Shown: one piece after another, positions 12,865-26,100 of the stretch | Layout: every line of letters begins with the position of its first letter | Numbering within the stretch: the stretch's first letter is position 1 | Source of the DNA: Sorex araneus | Lineage: Eukaryota > Chordata > Mammalia > Eulipotyphla > Soricidae | Reading direction: 5' to 3' | Assembly: GCF_027595985.1 (NCBI RefSeq) | Contig: NC_073303.1 | Span: forward strand, 372,756,386-372,820,385 | Length of the DNA: 64,000 nt | Notes under the pieces: model-generated | Databases searched by the model: none | What the model saw: the letters and a program-made list of their open reading frames with translations, nothing else | What the model was told of the DNA's origin: nothing | Made by a program: the position numbers and the translations under genes

Positions 12865-13718
12865 CTGAAGATGTCTTTTAACAGCTGGAAATGAACATTC
12901 CAGAAACCCATTGGCTAATCTTAAAAGCTCTCTGCCTGGGTGTCCGGGGCCTGCTCAGCTGAGCCCCAGGGATAAAGGCTGGCACTCCCTTCACCTGTGC
13001 TCAAGTGTGGGGAAACATTTCTGGCACAACTCGCAAGGGGAAAAGAATTAGGGACCCCCATTCTTACAGTTCTAGCAATGAGTGGCAAATGAAAAAACGA
13101 ATGCTTTTTCTCAGACCCATTAAAGAACTGATATTACAGCTGAGAGCACCGTGCAGGTGCCGCTTATGGAAATCAGGGAAGACTCACCTGAGTCCCATCT
13201 CACTCACGCGCTTAGCTCCAGGAACAGACTCCGGGAACTTTTTCTGGTAACTTGGATGAATTGCCAGAGACTAAGTGTGGGCGAGAATAAGAACTATAAA
13301 ACAAAAACAAAAATAAAAACAAAAACAAAACCAGGAGCTTCAGGGTTCCCCACCCCCCCCCCCCCTTGGATTTCCTGCTCTGGGATTCCATCTGGCTACC
13401 CTGGTACTGAACTAAAAATTGTAAAGAAACAAGAAGTAAAGGAAAAAAGGTTAAGGGATGAGGAAGAAAGACAGCTACGGGTGGGAGAGGACAAACAATA
13501 AACTGTGTGGATTTAAATCCAGCAAGTTCTCTGTGGGCCTGTAGAACCAGTATTTATCATCAGTTCGCTTAAGGAAAAGATGTACCAAGCTAGAGACAAG
13601 AAGATTGTCTCTCTCTCTCACTGCCACTGGCTTTCCCCCTCAGCCTGAGCTGGAGTTGAGAAAAGACTTGAGAAAGTTGTAGCACAAGCACACAGTGCCA
13701 TAAGAAAGAGATTGATCA
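12865..13718. other. Intergenic, includes a poly(C) run
   Basis: 12890-13300 has moderate GC and no recognised repeat. 13295-13332 is an A-rich (AAAAC)n stretch and 13348-13365 is a nearly pure C run. Open frames of 81 and 116 codons here look like chance. Confidence 0.4.
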
Positions 13719-13726
13719 GAAACAGA

Positions 13727-13882
13727 ATTTTTTTTTTCGTTTTGGGTCACACCTGGAGATACACAGGGGTTACTCCTGGCTCTGCACTCAGGAATTACTC
13801 CTGGCAGTGCTCAGGGGACCATATAGGATGCTGGGAATCGAACCCTGGTCGGCCGCATGCAAGGCAAATACCCTACCTGCTA
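13727..13882 (-). repeat. Type A SINE, left arm of an inverted pair
   Basis: Plus strand 'tttgggtcacacctggagat', 'ggaattactcctggcagtgc', 'gaatcgaaccctggtcggcc', then 'caaataccctacctgctagg'. The last about 19 bases of the head (normally gtgctatcgctccagcccc) are missing at the junction with the next SINE. Confidence 0.9.
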
Positions 13883-14055
13883 GGGGCTGGATCAATAGCA
13901 CAGTGGCTAGGGCGTTTGCCTTGCACACTGCCGACCCGGGTTCGATTCCCAACATCCCATATGGTCCCTTGAGCACCGCTAGGGATGGTTCCTGAGTGCA
14001 GAGCCAGGAGTGATCCCTGTGCATGGAGGGGTGTGACCACCCCCCAAAAAAGAAA
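13883..14055 (+). repeat. Type A SINE, right arm of an inverted pair
   Basis: Complete head from ggggctggatcaatagcaca, box B GGTTCGATTCC intact, body 'catcccatatggtcccttga' and tail 'ccaaaaaagaaac'. The flanking agaaacagaa at 13719-13728 and 14051-14060 surrounds both SINEs together. Confidence 0.92.
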
Positions 14056-14060
14056 CAGAA

Positions 14061-14747
14061 ATTTAGTCATATTATAAAATTCCCCCCACAACACACACAT
14101 ATGACTGGATTTACTCCAGTAAATGATAGTGGATGGTAGATGAAATCATCACAGCACGTGGTGGTCTTTACTCCAGGAGATGAGAAGCACACTTGATGCA
14201 AGGAAGTACCAGCTAAGTACTCATGTGGCAGACATGACCAAATAGAGCAGCTACCATTTTAAATAGGAAAGAATAAGAAGAAACATTAAACACAGATTAT
14301 AGGAGTGAATATAAACAACATGTGATATATAGAAGTCAATTTCACTATGCAAACTCAAACAAAGCAAATGTAAAAGATGGGAAAGAGATTTGGTGTTAAT
14401 TAAAAAAATCAGACTTGAATCCCAATGTAAATTTAGACAAGTGGATTGCAGAGCAGGAAAATGTATTTCTTTAGTTAATTTTATAAATTCAATGGGTTTT
14501 GACAAATCTATGTAAAGTATTCTCAATTACCTTCTCATGTAGAATAGTTTCATTGTCCCAAATTTTCCTTTGAACGTTCTGTATTTAACACTCTCCTCTC
14601 CAACACAATCTTGAATTTATTATTTTGACTTTTCCGAGTTTTGCCTTTTTTTCCAGATTTGCTTGTAATTTGAATCACGTGACAGGTAGAGCTTCAGAGA
14701 GATAGTTAACAGTGTTATTCAAAGGCTATTTTATTTATTTTTTTCCA
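14061..14747. other. Intergenic, nothing recognised
   Basis: AT-rich, no signature seen. Confidence 0.5.
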
Positions 14748-14862
14748 AAATTTTATTTTATTCAAGTATTGTGAGTCACAAAGTTTTCAAGGTTGGGTCT
14801 TTAGCATACAATGTTCCATCACCTTAAAAAAAGTTCTCTCATAAGTATCAAATGAACTTCAA
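14748..14862 (-). mobile_element. L1 3'-end fragment
   Basis: T-rich start, then 'attgtgagtcacaaagtttt' and 'agcatacaatgttccatcac', which match the terminal part of the L1 3' UTR seen at 62700 ('catacaatgttccatcaccc'). Confidence 0.6.
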
Positions 14863-16255
14863 TATTCCCCCATCAGCTACTCCTAGTACTTGAGGGGACT
14901 TCAGGGAATTTACCAGCTCGCAGAAGTTCACCAATGGTTAAACTCTGTGAGGTTTAACTTATGAAAAGATTAACAATGCAAGCCACACGCTGTAGATCCC
15001 CAAAGAACATCTCCTAGGTACTTGAGTATTCCAAACAGATATCCACAGACCCTTTATTATTAATGCAAAGCAGTGTAGGTACGCTATTTAAAAATTCATT
15101 ACTATTCTGAACGCCTTGCATCTGAGCCAATGTCTTAAGGCAAAGGCTAATTGTAAGAGCCACATCTCAGATCATTTCCATGTGAATTAGGGGACTGCCA
15201 GGAAGCCTGCAGCTTCCTGAATTGCCTTCCAAAGGTGAGCTGGTTGCGGAGATCCCAGCATCCCTCTGAGGGGGCCCCTTGTCGTACTTAACATTTTAAT
15301 ACATCTGAGCATCTTACCTTTCAGAAAAGCAATTAGAGGTCGTAATGGAATGCTCAGATTTACTTAATGGTATATGCAGTAGAAAAATAAATGGAAGTGA
15401 TTAGGGAAGGGGAAATTGGGGGCTGGAACCTGCCTCAGGGAGCAGCGGACAGGTCTGAGGAGCAGCTTTTGGCTTTTACAATTGAGTAACCTGCAGCCCG
15501 AAAGATCCAGCCTGCAAATGAAGTGCTCTGGCTCTTTGAGTTCAAGCCCGGGGTTCCATGAGCCTCATGCAGCCAGTTTATTCAGGAAAAAAGACCATAT
15601 TATAAAACAACAAATGATTTACAAGGGCAGAACCCTTCTGCCATCAGCAACGTTAGTTTAAGATGATTCACACATAAAAGACTAAGTGATGTCAGTTTTG
15701 TTCTATCACTCCGTTTCCATTAGTAACTCATGCATCGAGGTCCTACAAAACAATAATTTACCTAAACAAGCAAACAAACATCTGAAAGCCAGAAGAAATT
15801 TACTATGTCAATATCAAGTCGGATCTAGGTGGGTGCAACTTCCTTACGTTCAATCCTATTCTAATCTTCTGAGGTGAAGCTGGGACTGTTTATTTTGGCA
15901 CAGAATTTAGAAGGGTTCTGACTTTTCCACTGGGGGGGAGAGTGGGTACAATCTGCTGCCTGCTGGCTCGGAGCATGCACTGACCTAGTCTTTGCCAGAG
16001 TACACCCTCTTTGGGCCAACAATACAAACACGGCTCTTTACCCCCAGTGTGCTGAAGGCTTTCAGCAAGAAGGCAGGAGGAGCACTCACATTAGCTTACT
16101 TGCCCTTGGAAAATTCTGCTTAGGAACAAGACTTTCTTCCTGAGTTTTACTCTCTTGCAAAAACTACACATCCCCCTGCAGGCATGCTGTTTCAAAAGTT
16201 TGCATGCTTCTTACCCTAATTGTGATCAAATGACTTTTTTAAAAAAATAATTTTC
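14863..16255. other. Intergenic block without recognised repeats
   Basis: About 1.4 kb of mixed composition with no SINE or L1 signature, one of the longer such stretches in the left half. It could contain conserved noncoding sequence downstream of CDH19, but nothing in the sequence alone proves it. Confidence 0.35.
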
Positions 16256-16340
16256 TTTTGCTTTTTTATTGTCAGAGTTGTTCAGAGGCAACTCGACAAA
16301 GTGCACGCTCAACCCACTGCGCTATTTCTCAGGCTCCCAA
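16256..16340 (-). repeat. SINE fragment (type A ends joined)
   Basis: 'ttgcttttttattgtcagag' followed by 'cacgctcaacccactgcgct' and 'atttctcaggctccc': tail and head ends with the body deleted. Confidence 0.55.
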
Positions 16341-16417
16341 AGATCTTTTCAAGTGAAAACAGCAAACTCAGATTTTTTTGTTCGACATTGGCCCCTTTCA
16401 AAATCAACACTATCTGT

Positions 16418-16664
16418 CTGTAGCACTGTCTTCCCGTTGTTCATCGATTTGCTCGAGCGGGGCACCAGTAACGTCTCCACGGTGAGACTCTTTGTTACTG
16501 TTTTTGACATATCGAATACACCAGGGGGAGCTTGCCAGGCTCTGCCGTGCGGGTGGGATACTCTCGGTAGCTTGCGGGGTCTCTGGGAGGGACGGAGGAA
16601 TCAAACACGGGTTGGCCACGTGCAAGGCAAATGCCTGTTCACCGCTGTGTTATCGCTCCAGTAA
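16418..16664 (-). repeat. SINE type B, near full length
   Basis: Reads 'tgtagcactgtcttcccgtt', 'gctcgagcggggcaccagta', 'acgtctccacggtgagactc', 'gagcttgccaggctctgccg' and ends in the shared tRNA head 'gccgctgtgttatcgctcca'-like sequence. A further decayed minus-strand A fragment follows at about 16690-16790. Confidence 0.9.
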
Positions 16665-16838
16665 AATTTTCAGTGTGTGGTGCCAGAGACTGAGACTGGA
16701 GTGATGACAACCGCAACATTTCTCAGAGTCACGAAAATATGGGGATCAAATCCGGGTCAGCTGGCAAGACGCCCCGCCCCCCTCAGCACAATCCCTCATT
16801 CCCCCCTGGACACATTTTAGTCTAAGAACTGAGTATAT

Positions 16839-17825
<987 letters not shown>

Positions 17826-17997
17826 TTTTTTTTGCTTTTTGGGTCACACCCAGCAATGCTCAGGGGTTACTCCTGACTCTGCACTCAGGAACTGCTCCTG
17901 GCAGTGCTTGGGGGACCATATGGGATGCCAGGGATCGAACCCGGGTCGGCCGCGTGCAAGGCAAATGCCCTACCCGCTGTGCTATCGCTCCGGCCCC
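17826..17997 (-). repeat. Type A SINE, full length, embedded in microsatellite
   Basis: 'tttttgggtcacacccagca', 'ggaactgctcctggcagtgc', 'gggatgccagggatcgaacc', 'cgggtcggccgcgtgcaagg', 'cgctgtgctatcgctccggc'. It is young-looking, with intact box A and box B complements. Confidence 0.95.
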
Positions 17998-18106
17998 TCT
18001 CTCTCTTTTTTCTCTCTCTCTTTCTTTCTCTCTCTCTCTCCCTCTTTCTCTCCCTCTTTCTTTCTTCCTTCCTTCCTTCCTTTCTTTCTTTCCTTCCTTC
18101 CTTCCT

Positions 18107-18174
<68 letters not shown>

Positions 18175-18187
18175 TCCTTTCTTTCTC
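17998..18187. repeat. Second polypyrimidine microsatellite block
   Basis: (tc)n, (ttcc)n and (tttc)n, on the tail side of the SINE at 18188-18312. The two blocks were probably one tract split by insertion of the SINE at 17826-17997. Confidence 0.93.
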
Positions 18188-18312
18188 TTTTTGGGTCACA
18201 CCCAGTGATGCTCAGGTGTTATTTCTGGTTATTCCTGGTTCATGCACTCAGGAATTACTCCTGGCAGTGCTCGGGGGACCGTATGGGTTGCTGGAAATTG
18301 AACCCAGGCTAC
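18188..18312 (-). repeat. Type A SINE lacking its tRNA head
   Basis: 'tttttgggtcacacccagtg', 'ggaattactcctggcagtgc', 'gctggaaattgaacccaggc', then unrelated sequence: the head beyond box B is absent. Confidence 0.9.
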
Positions 18313-18576
18313 AAAAAAGTAAAATAAAATAATGAAGCCACATAATCTGACACCTGGACAGTAACTACCAATCTAGCCAATATACTCTAGAGCCTTACTC
18401 CTTAAACTGTGGATCTCAACCCCAAGTGCAGGGGGCAGGGGTAGAAGGGAGGTGCCATAAAAATCAAAGTGGCGGTTGCAAATTTTTCTTTAAAAATAAC
18501 TTGTGATTTATTATTAGTAAAAGCTTTAATACCTCACTTATATACTAGAAGTTATATGAAAAATTTTCAGGTGAAT

Positions 18577-18715
18577 GGGCCGGACAGATAGTACAGAAGG
18601 CGACCAACCTGGACTCTATTCCCAACACCACAGATGGTCTCCTGAGCCCCCCAGGAGTGATCCTGGACCAAGCTCTGGGCACAGCTTGGTATAACCCACC
18701 CCCAGAAAAAGGAAA
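18577..18715 (+). repeat. Old divergent SINE
   Basis: 'gggccggacagatagtacag', 'actctattcccaacaccaca', 'gatggtctcctgagcccccc', 'tgggcacagcttggtataac'. Confidence 0.6.
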
Positions 18716-18762
18716 GCAAAAAGAAATGTATTTCAGGTGGAAAAGAGTCATGAATATATATA

Positions 18763-18930
18763 TTTTTTGGCTTTTGGGGTCACACCTGGCGATGCTCAGG
18801 GGTTACTCCTGTTTCTGCACTCAGGAAATACTCCTGGCGGTGCTGGGGGAACCAATATGGGATGCTGGGAAACAACCCGGGTCAGCTGAGTGCAAGGCAA
18901 ACGCCCTGCCGCTATGTCATGGCTCCAGCC
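18763..18930 (-). repeat. Type A SINE
   Basis: 'cttttggggtcacacctggc', 'ggaaatactcctggcggtgc', 'caatatgggatgctgggaaa', 'gagtgcaaggcaaacgccct', 'catggctccagccc'. Confidence 0.9.
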
Positions 18931-19697
18931 CAAAACCTTTTTCTTTTTTAATGTAGTTCTTTTACTGTTATGTTTGATAGTGAATCTGCTTACCAAGAAT
19001 GTTAAAGATCATTTTTATTAAAATGCTGACATTTTTATTAAAATGCTGACACTTTCCAGGACTCGTTGTTTTATTTTCGGTGTGTGGAGAGCTTGGTGTG
19101 CAGGACTCAGGACTTACTCCCGGTTCTGTGGTCAGGGACCACGGTGACTGCCGTGTCCCAAGGTCTGACTCTGGTGGCTTTAATTACTGGCTTAAAATAG
19201 CTTGCTTTTGTCCTGTCTGAAAACAAAGTGATCGTTCACTGCAAGGGTCTAACAAAATCATATTTTGTGTAAGTTAAGCTTTTGAACATTTAAATATTTG
19301 TATATTATTGATGTTTAGATTGCAGGAAACATGATTTATAAAATTTTAAGAATTTAATTGTGACACCAACCAGGACTGTACTTTTTTATTTTAACCTGAA
19401 AATCAACACTACATCTGAATATTTATGTGGAAGTTAAAAATTAAATTAAAATAAAAATATGCAAAAATATTGTGTTTTATGATTTGATTGAACTGATAAT
19501 GTTTCTCTGAGTGTTCAGGGACATTATATATAACAATTTTCTGTGAATGACATGGACCTTATGCTTTGCCTGATATATGAAATTGATGGGGAAAGATAAA
19601 CGTTTGTCACTTAGTTTTGTTAGAAACTCAGTGTTAGTCACAATATTACAAAGTGGATATTTGGAAGAGGGAATATTTATCTGCTATTCATCCTATA
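18931..19697. other. Intergenic; short tandem duplication and possible old SINE
   Basis: A 21-bp unit (atttttattaaaatgctgac + a) occurs twice in tandem at about 19011-19052. 19075-19190 may be a decayed minus-strand SINE A ('ggacttactcccggttctgt'). The rest is AT-rich and unrecognised. Confidence 0.4.
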
Positions 19698-19828
19698 TTC
19701 CTGGCTCTGCACTCTGGGATTAATATTGACCAGGATTGGGGACCCTATGGGGTGCATGAGATCAAACCCGTGTTGGCCAGGTGCAAGGAAATCTCCCCAC
19801 GTGCTGTCCTATCTTTCCATCCCCTCTG
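19698..19828 (-). repeat. Divergent type A SINE, tail end missing
   Basis: 'tcctggctctgcactctggg', 'ggggaccctatggggtgcat', 'gagatcaaacccgtgttggc' in reverse-strand order. Confidence 0.75.
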
Positions 19829-19852
19829 ATTCTCTTTTAGTGAATAAATATG

Positions 19853-20044
19853 AGGGCTGGAGTGATAGCACAGTGAGTAGAGAGTTTGCCTTGCATGTGG
19901 CCAACCAGGGTTTGATTCCTCTGCCCCTGGCAAACTACCTGAGGTGTATTCAATATGCCAAAAACAGTAACATGTCTTACAATGGAGACGTTACTGTGCC
20001 TGCTCAAGCAAATCGATGAGCAATGGGGTGATAGTGATATAGTG
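19853..20044 (+). repeat. SINE type B with internal deletion
   Basis: Head 'gggctggagtgatagcacag', then 'ttgattcctctgcccctggc', 'tattcaatatgccaaaaaca', 'caatggagacgttactgtgc', 'gcaaatcgatgagcaatggg'. The central 'cggcagagcctggcaagc' segment is shortened. Confidence 0.88.
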
Positions 20045-20069
20045 ATCTTATGTGTACATATAATTAATG

Positions 20070-20320
20070 TAGCACTGTAGACTTGCCTTCCCACTGTTCA
20101 TCAATTTGATCAAGCAGGCACCAGTAACGTCTCCATTGTGAGACTTGTTGTTACTGTTTTTGGCATATCAAATTTGCCGTGGGTAGCTTGCCAGGCTCTG
20201 CAGTGTGGGCAGGATATTGTTGGTAGCTTGCCGGGCTCTCCGAGAGGGATGGAGTCATTGAACCGGGATTGGCCTCTTGCAAGGCAAATGGCCTACTCAC
20301 TGTGCTATTGCTCCAGCCCA
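20070..20320 (-). repeat. SINE type B, full length
   Basis: 'tgtagcactgtagacttgcc', 'caggcaccagtaacgtctcc', 'gttactgtttttggcatatc', 'gtagcttgccgggctctccg', ending 'gtgctattgctccagccca'. It is inverted relative to the B copy directly before it. Confidence 0.92.
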
Positions 20321-20960
20321 TATAAATAATATATAATTTAAATAGCAAAAGCAAAAGAATTATTAGACATGAAATATCACTGGAGCCCAATAAATAAGGG
20401 GGGGGGACAGGAATACAGAAAGAGCAAGTTTGAATGCATAAAAGTCATGACTCTCACACCAACGTGCCTGGGTCTTAATTTCTAACATACACACTGAAAA
20501 ACATCCAAATAGTTCCATACTATTTAGTGTATTATGGTCTTAAGCACTTAGTTTTTCTTTATTTTTTTAAGTTTTATTATTGCGAGAGCAAGGCATTAAA
20601 AATTTGTTTATAAAAACCTGCTCCTCTCCACAGAAATCTTAAATAAAAAGTGAAAGATTTATAAGTTCTGAAAAGAAACCAAAGTATCAGTTTTTCTTTA
20701 GCTTAGTTTGTATTCTGAAAATAAGATTAATAGCTTTGTTATAGAAGAGAAGGTTGACTGAGATAATATTTATTTTTCCTCTTAAAAATAAGCATTTACA
20801 AAAGAAAAGACAGCATTCTAAAAAGGACTTGGACGCATACTGTTCTGCTATGTGGAATATAAGCCTATCACAGTAATGAAAAGATGACAGAATCAGAGTG
20901 GGTCCACAAAAGTGAGTTGAGGGGGAGGGAGTGAAGGGTAGGAAGAAGGGACCGTCTGTG
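20321..20960. other. Intergenic, nothing recognised
   Basis: AT-rich; a short G run at about 20398-20406. Confidence 0.45.
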
Positions 20961-21100
20961 GAGTGGGAATTAGGATAGTGGGTAAGGCAATTGCTTTGCA
21001 TATGATTGACCCAGATTTTAGCCCTGGAACCTCATACTGTTCCCCCAAGCCCTGCTGGAGTGGTCCCAGCATACTACCAGGCTTGCGTCCCCCCTAATTA
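20961..21100 (+). repeat. Divergent SINE
   Basis: 'gtgggtaaggcaattgcttt', 'gacccagattttagccctgg', 'ccctgctggagtggtcccag'. Confidence 0.5.
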
Positions 21101-21109
21101 TAAAAAAGA

Positions 21110-21240
21110 AGACCCAGGTAGGACATTGGTTGAGGGAAGTAGATGCTCTGAGTGTCGGTATGCTGTTGAAAGGGTGTGTGAATGAAGCAATCATGAACAG
21201 TTTTGTAAACCATGGCACCTGAATAAAAAAAAAAATTGAA
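21110..21240 (+). mobile_element. L1 3'-end fragment with A-rich tail
   Basis: 'gaatgaagcaatcatgaaca' and 'gttttgtaaaccatggcacc' followed by 'tgaataaaaaaaaaaa' match the terminal L1 3' UTR pattern also seen at 34740-34850. Confidence 0.6.
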
Positions 21241-22366
21241 AAAAGGAGATGAAATCCATTCTGTTCCATGGGTTCAGATATGTGGGAAGCTTGTCCAGCA
21301 GTGGAACTAACTCAGTGGCACCCACTGGGTGGCAGTGACTCTGCCTTTTGCAGGGAACACTCCATTAAGTGTCTGAGCCTGGGACCCCCTGGGGGCCTGT
21401 GGTCACTCACGCCACCACTATCCATCCTATTCAGCGTTTATCATTAAGCACTAAGCATGGAGATGCTCTGCAGAAGACACCAACGGGTAAAATCTGCCTT
21501 TTGGGTCACTTATTAACTGGTGATAAGTGAACACAAGTTTGAACCCTATGAAGAATTTTCACCTTTCACAAATTTTCCTGACTTGTCCCATGGTATTAAT
21601 TTTCATAGTAGGTATTTATGTAGGGAAAAAGAAAGTAACATGACTGTAAGTGGGATTTTATAAGGACAGAAATTTGAACTCTAACACACTGTTATTTGGA
21701 TAAGCTATTTTAACAATGTGTGATATTAGTAGTTAGGACGAATATTGCACTAGACGATGTGTCAACTTCTGATTTTATCTGTACGATTAGTAAAGCTTAG
21801 AACATTTTCAAACAACTGGGTAAAAATATCTCTCCATAAGTTTCATAGCAGTTATGTGTCAAGTTTTAAAGGGAGCTAAAAATGATCATTTACTCTGCAG
21901 AGGAAGCTTCCAGAATAATGTTGAGATCCTTCTGAAGAATAGGATGTATCTGAAAACAGAGGTGTTGGTATAATTGGACAATTGCCTAGAGCTTCCCTGA
22001 TCTCTGAGATTTTATAAAAGTAAAATATATGTTGAAAATGTTCTAGTCAGAGAACATATGGACACATGAACTTAGTGCTTGCTTTAAAGACACATGAGGA
22101 GACCAGCTATTGGCAGCCGAGGGTGCCGCATCTCACTTCATACTGTCAGAGGTGATACCAACAAACTGTTTTGTAGTTTCATTACAAATTTTAAACATGA
22201 ATGTTAGATTTATGGATATGGGTTGTTTGGAGTGACAATAGGCTTGAAAACTTTTTATCAAAGTCAGCAAATTTCTTCCAGATAGATCTAATGTAACAGA
22301 AATATTTTGCAATATTTTTCCTCATTAGTTATAAAGTGAGCAAAGAAGGCATTTATTGATAATTTA
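21241..22366. other. Intergenic, nothing recognised
   Basis: AT-rich sequence without repeat or coding signature. Confidence 0.45.
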
Positions 22367-22410
22367 TACACACACACACATATATATATATATACACATA
22401 TATATATATT
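22367..22410. repeat. (CA)n/(TA)n microsatellite
   Basis: Runs of ca and ta dinucleotides between aatttata and ttaaagc. Confidence 0.9.
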
Positions 22411-22580
22411 AAAGCTGCAGAGACAAGATAGTAGTACAGTATGTAGGATGTTTGCTTTGCACATCACCAACTAGGATTCAATCCCTGGAGTGCATATGGG
22501 CCCCAGGGCCCCACAAAGTCTTATCCCTGAATGCAGAGCCTCAAGAAGTATGTTCTAAGCACTGCCAGGTATAGCCCAAG
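22411..22580 (+). repeat. Divergent type A SINE
   Basis: 'gctgcagagacaagatagta', 'gtttgctttgcacatcacca', 'ggattcaatccctggagtgc', 'aagcactgccaggtatagcc'. Confidence 0.7.
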
Positions 22581-22916
22581 TCTTCCTCCAGAAAATATCT
22601 ATGCCCAGAAAACATTGACACAAAATAGGATTATTGTTTAATATCATTTTTCCTCAAACTAAAGATCACAAGTGACTGTATTTCATCAAAGATATCTCAT
22701 AGTTGATGTATACTTGAGAAATCATCTTTTGCTTTTGTATAATTCAATATTATTATTGAGTTATTAAAATTATTACATCCTTCCTGCTGGGGGTCAAAGT
22801 GGACACTTAGAATAGCAAGCTAACTGTTGTCCTAAATCAATTTAGTTTCTTCTTGTCCACATGAGTAAGAAATACAATTTAAAAGCACCACTGATAAATT
22901 AATAATATAAGTTTAT
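22581..22916. other. Intergenic, nothing recognised
   Basis: AT-rich. Confidence 0.45.
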
Positions 22917-23125
22917 TGCCTGCTGGCCCGGGTTCGATTCCTCCATCCATTTTGGATAGCCCACAAGCTACTGAGAGTATCCTGCCCGCAAGGCAGAGCC
23001 TGGCAAGCTCACTGTGGTGTATTCGATATGCCAAAAACAGTAACAACAAGTCTCACAATGGAGACGTTACTGGTGTCCGCTAGAGCAAATCGATGAACAA
23101 CTGGACGACAGTGCTATAATGTTAC
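22917..23125 (+). repeat. SINE type B lacking the first part of its head
   Basis: Starts at 'ggcccgggttcgattcctcc' (box B intact), then 'gcaaggcagagcctggcaag', 'ttcgatatgccaaaaacagt', 'aacaacaagtctcacaatgg', 'gcaaatcgatgaacaactgg'. Confidence 0.92.
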
Positions 23126-26100
23126 CCCTGATGTTAATAATAATAGCAGTTAGAATATCTTGTTTAACCGTTTTGAACTGTTCATTCTTTACACACATAT
23201 TTCAGTGAATTTCTAGAGTTTAATAATTTTATATTATCTATAATTTCATTGTATCTATGAAGCTACCATCATTTAAAAAATAATTTTCCTAAGTTTATAT
23301 GAAAAAATGGTCACATCTGGGAAATGATTGAAAATGTACTTATTCTCTTACATGCAGGTGAGGTGACCACTTGAATTCCATCATCATCTTCATTCTTTTT
23401 TCAAAACACAACACTATAATGTTGTATTTCCATGTAAGACTAGATGTATGATACTTTGCCTGTCTGGTCTTATTTAACTGAGATAAATCACTTAACCCTG
23501 CAAAAAAATGGAGCATAACACATCTTAAATATTAAATTAATATAAAATGAAAGAAGAACATGAAACCAGTATAACTATTTCAATATATTTTAAAAAATGC
23601 CAGAACACTATCAATTTTCAGTCTGTATTTTGTAAATGGTTTACATAAAGATATTCTATTTAAATAACTTGAACCTCAGGAACTGTAAAATTAATTTGAT
23701 ACACTGGTGTATCCAGTTTATTGCTTAATTTGTAACTTGAAGAAACTGTTAGAAACTTTATTTTTGGCCATTTTACATTTGCATTGATCTTTCTGACCAA
23801 AGTGACAAAACCTGGTCACTGTCAACCATTAAAAAGATATTTGCCAGAGACGCCAACCTTATGGAGGAGGCCAAGGGCTTCTCTCTTCCTCTGCCCTGTG
23901 CTCTTCTGGATGTGGTGTCTGGGTAGACGAGAGATGAGCGTCATTTCACAGCCAGCGTCTTCTGTGATGCCAGGGTTTAGCTGTTGGAACTCTATCCAAC
24001 ATGGATAAGCTATTTAGAGGCAGTTTAACACTTACTTGGGGTTCTTGTTCCTTAACATGAGTGACCTACTCTTTGGAAGGCTGATAAAATTCCTTCACAG
24101 TTCCAGCGTTCTGTGCAGGATTTTGCAGCTGCAGTCCCTTAACCTAGGGCAATGCTTTGCCTTGCCAGAGGCTAGAAAGCCATTTTGCTCCAGTGCATCC
24201 CTCTCTCTGTCTGTCTCTGTCTCTCTATCTCTGTCTCTGTCTGTCTCTCTCTCAGACAAATCAATCTCTCATCCTCAGAGCTCTCTTGAGGGGAAAAGGC
24301 AGCGGCAGATTACAACTGACCCCACCAAGAGTCGACTTGGTGATTTGCTAGTCTTTCTCCAACATATCCCAGTTCCTCTAGATAGAGAATGGATAGATGA
24401 ATAGAGAGAGGCAGAGCTAGATGATGGATAGAGACACATAATTGGATATGTACAAGGTCACAGGCTTCCTTTGTCCATCTGTCTTTTTGAGGTCTCCCAG
24501 GCTTCCACGTATTTCTAACCAAATTCCCTGATTATATCACATGAAAACATGAAGCAACCTGCAGGTTCGAAGCAGCCCTCCAAGAGGACAGTGAATCTCT
24601 TTTCCAAGTCGGACACCAAAATGTGATGCAAGAATTGTTGCTGCCATCCCATGTCATGGGAGCTCATTCATATAAGAATTTTCTACAGAAACTCCCCACG
24701 TATCCATTTTGATGGAATAGTAGAAATCAAAATAAATGAAATACCAGTTTCATATAAATTCTGCAAAGATTTTGAAAAAATATGTACCCAAGAACCATCC
24801 AATACTCGTACATTTTCAAAAATGCCATAATTCCTTATTAAAATTAAGAGTTAACATAGCTTCAATGCATATTAAGGAAAAGATGTAAGGGATTCATCCT
24901 CACATTTGTTTGAGAAATACTGGCCGTTTCCTCCGTGCGAGAAACTATTTCAGACAATAAAAGTCAGAGGATACAATTTCCATATTATATTATAATAAAG
25001 AATAGAGACAATGATGAGTCACTTATAATCAGTTATCTATGATGTAAGGTACCTGAGTGACTCCATAATAAACAAGACAGAACCATGATCTTAGCAGGGC
25101 TAGTGACCAGGCTGGTCTTTCCAAGAAAATCACAAATGATTACAGGCATGAGTGAAAAAAGGGAATGAAAAATAGCAACGCACAAATGAAGATTACTTCT
25201 AGCCCAGACTACCAGATTAGAGGAGTTCAGAGGGGTGCAAGTGAGATCGAGGACTGAAACAAATTTCTTGTTTGACCGCATGCACTGGGGTTCAGAAGTT
25301 GCTGCATCTTGGATGTATCAAGGACCATATGCTCACTCAGGTCTGGGAACGGAAGCTCTTCAGTTCCAGCCACTCCAACGAAAGGATGATGTGTTGGGGT
25401 TCAGGGGGTGCTTGATGCTGTCTGTTTCACATGTTCTTCACAGCTATGGCAAGAACTAGGGCGACTGGACCTCACTTTACAAGATTGCAAACTCAGATCA
25501 GTAAACTTTAGCAATTTGACTAAGTTTACAGTTATTTCAGTACAAGTGGACTAATTCACTCTGATCTGTGAGGTGCAAGACCTTCATCTGAGTGACAAAC
25601 TATTATTATGAACATTTTCTGTATCCTATAAAAGACTTTAAATATTTCCTCATCTCAACCACCGGTTATTTAAGACTTACACGTAAATCTGAGTTAGTGC
25701 AGGGTGATATTTAAGCACCACAGGTATTAATGTGAAACTGTGCTATTTTCATAAATACTTGCATTGGTTTAGCCTTTATTAAAATTTACAAAAATGAGAT
25801 CTCAATGTCACGTTGTAGGTTAGAATACAGCTGTGTTCTTGTGATATCTCTTCGACTAGCAAAACACTAAAACTGTAATTGAAATAACAGCAAATATCAT
25901 TTCTAGGAAATTGCAGCTTTTCTGTTAGCTTTGAGAGTATTTTCTGATATTGCTTAAAAGATTAAGCTACTATGTATGCTAGTCTTTCCCACATACACTG
26001 TTTTACTATCATATCACTCACTAACTAAACCAGAATACATTATAATGCTTTTGCTTAAAGCCATAGGATACAAACTTTAAACCTGTTAATGTAGATACAT

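Noticed and set aside
23784-24404. Short GC-richer open frames (74 and 122 codons)
   Set aside because: No domain, and the second runs through a TC/TCTG microsatellite.
24024-24620. Possible solo LTR or retroviral remnant
   Set aside because: I found no paired terminal sequences, target duplication or retroviral coding pattern.
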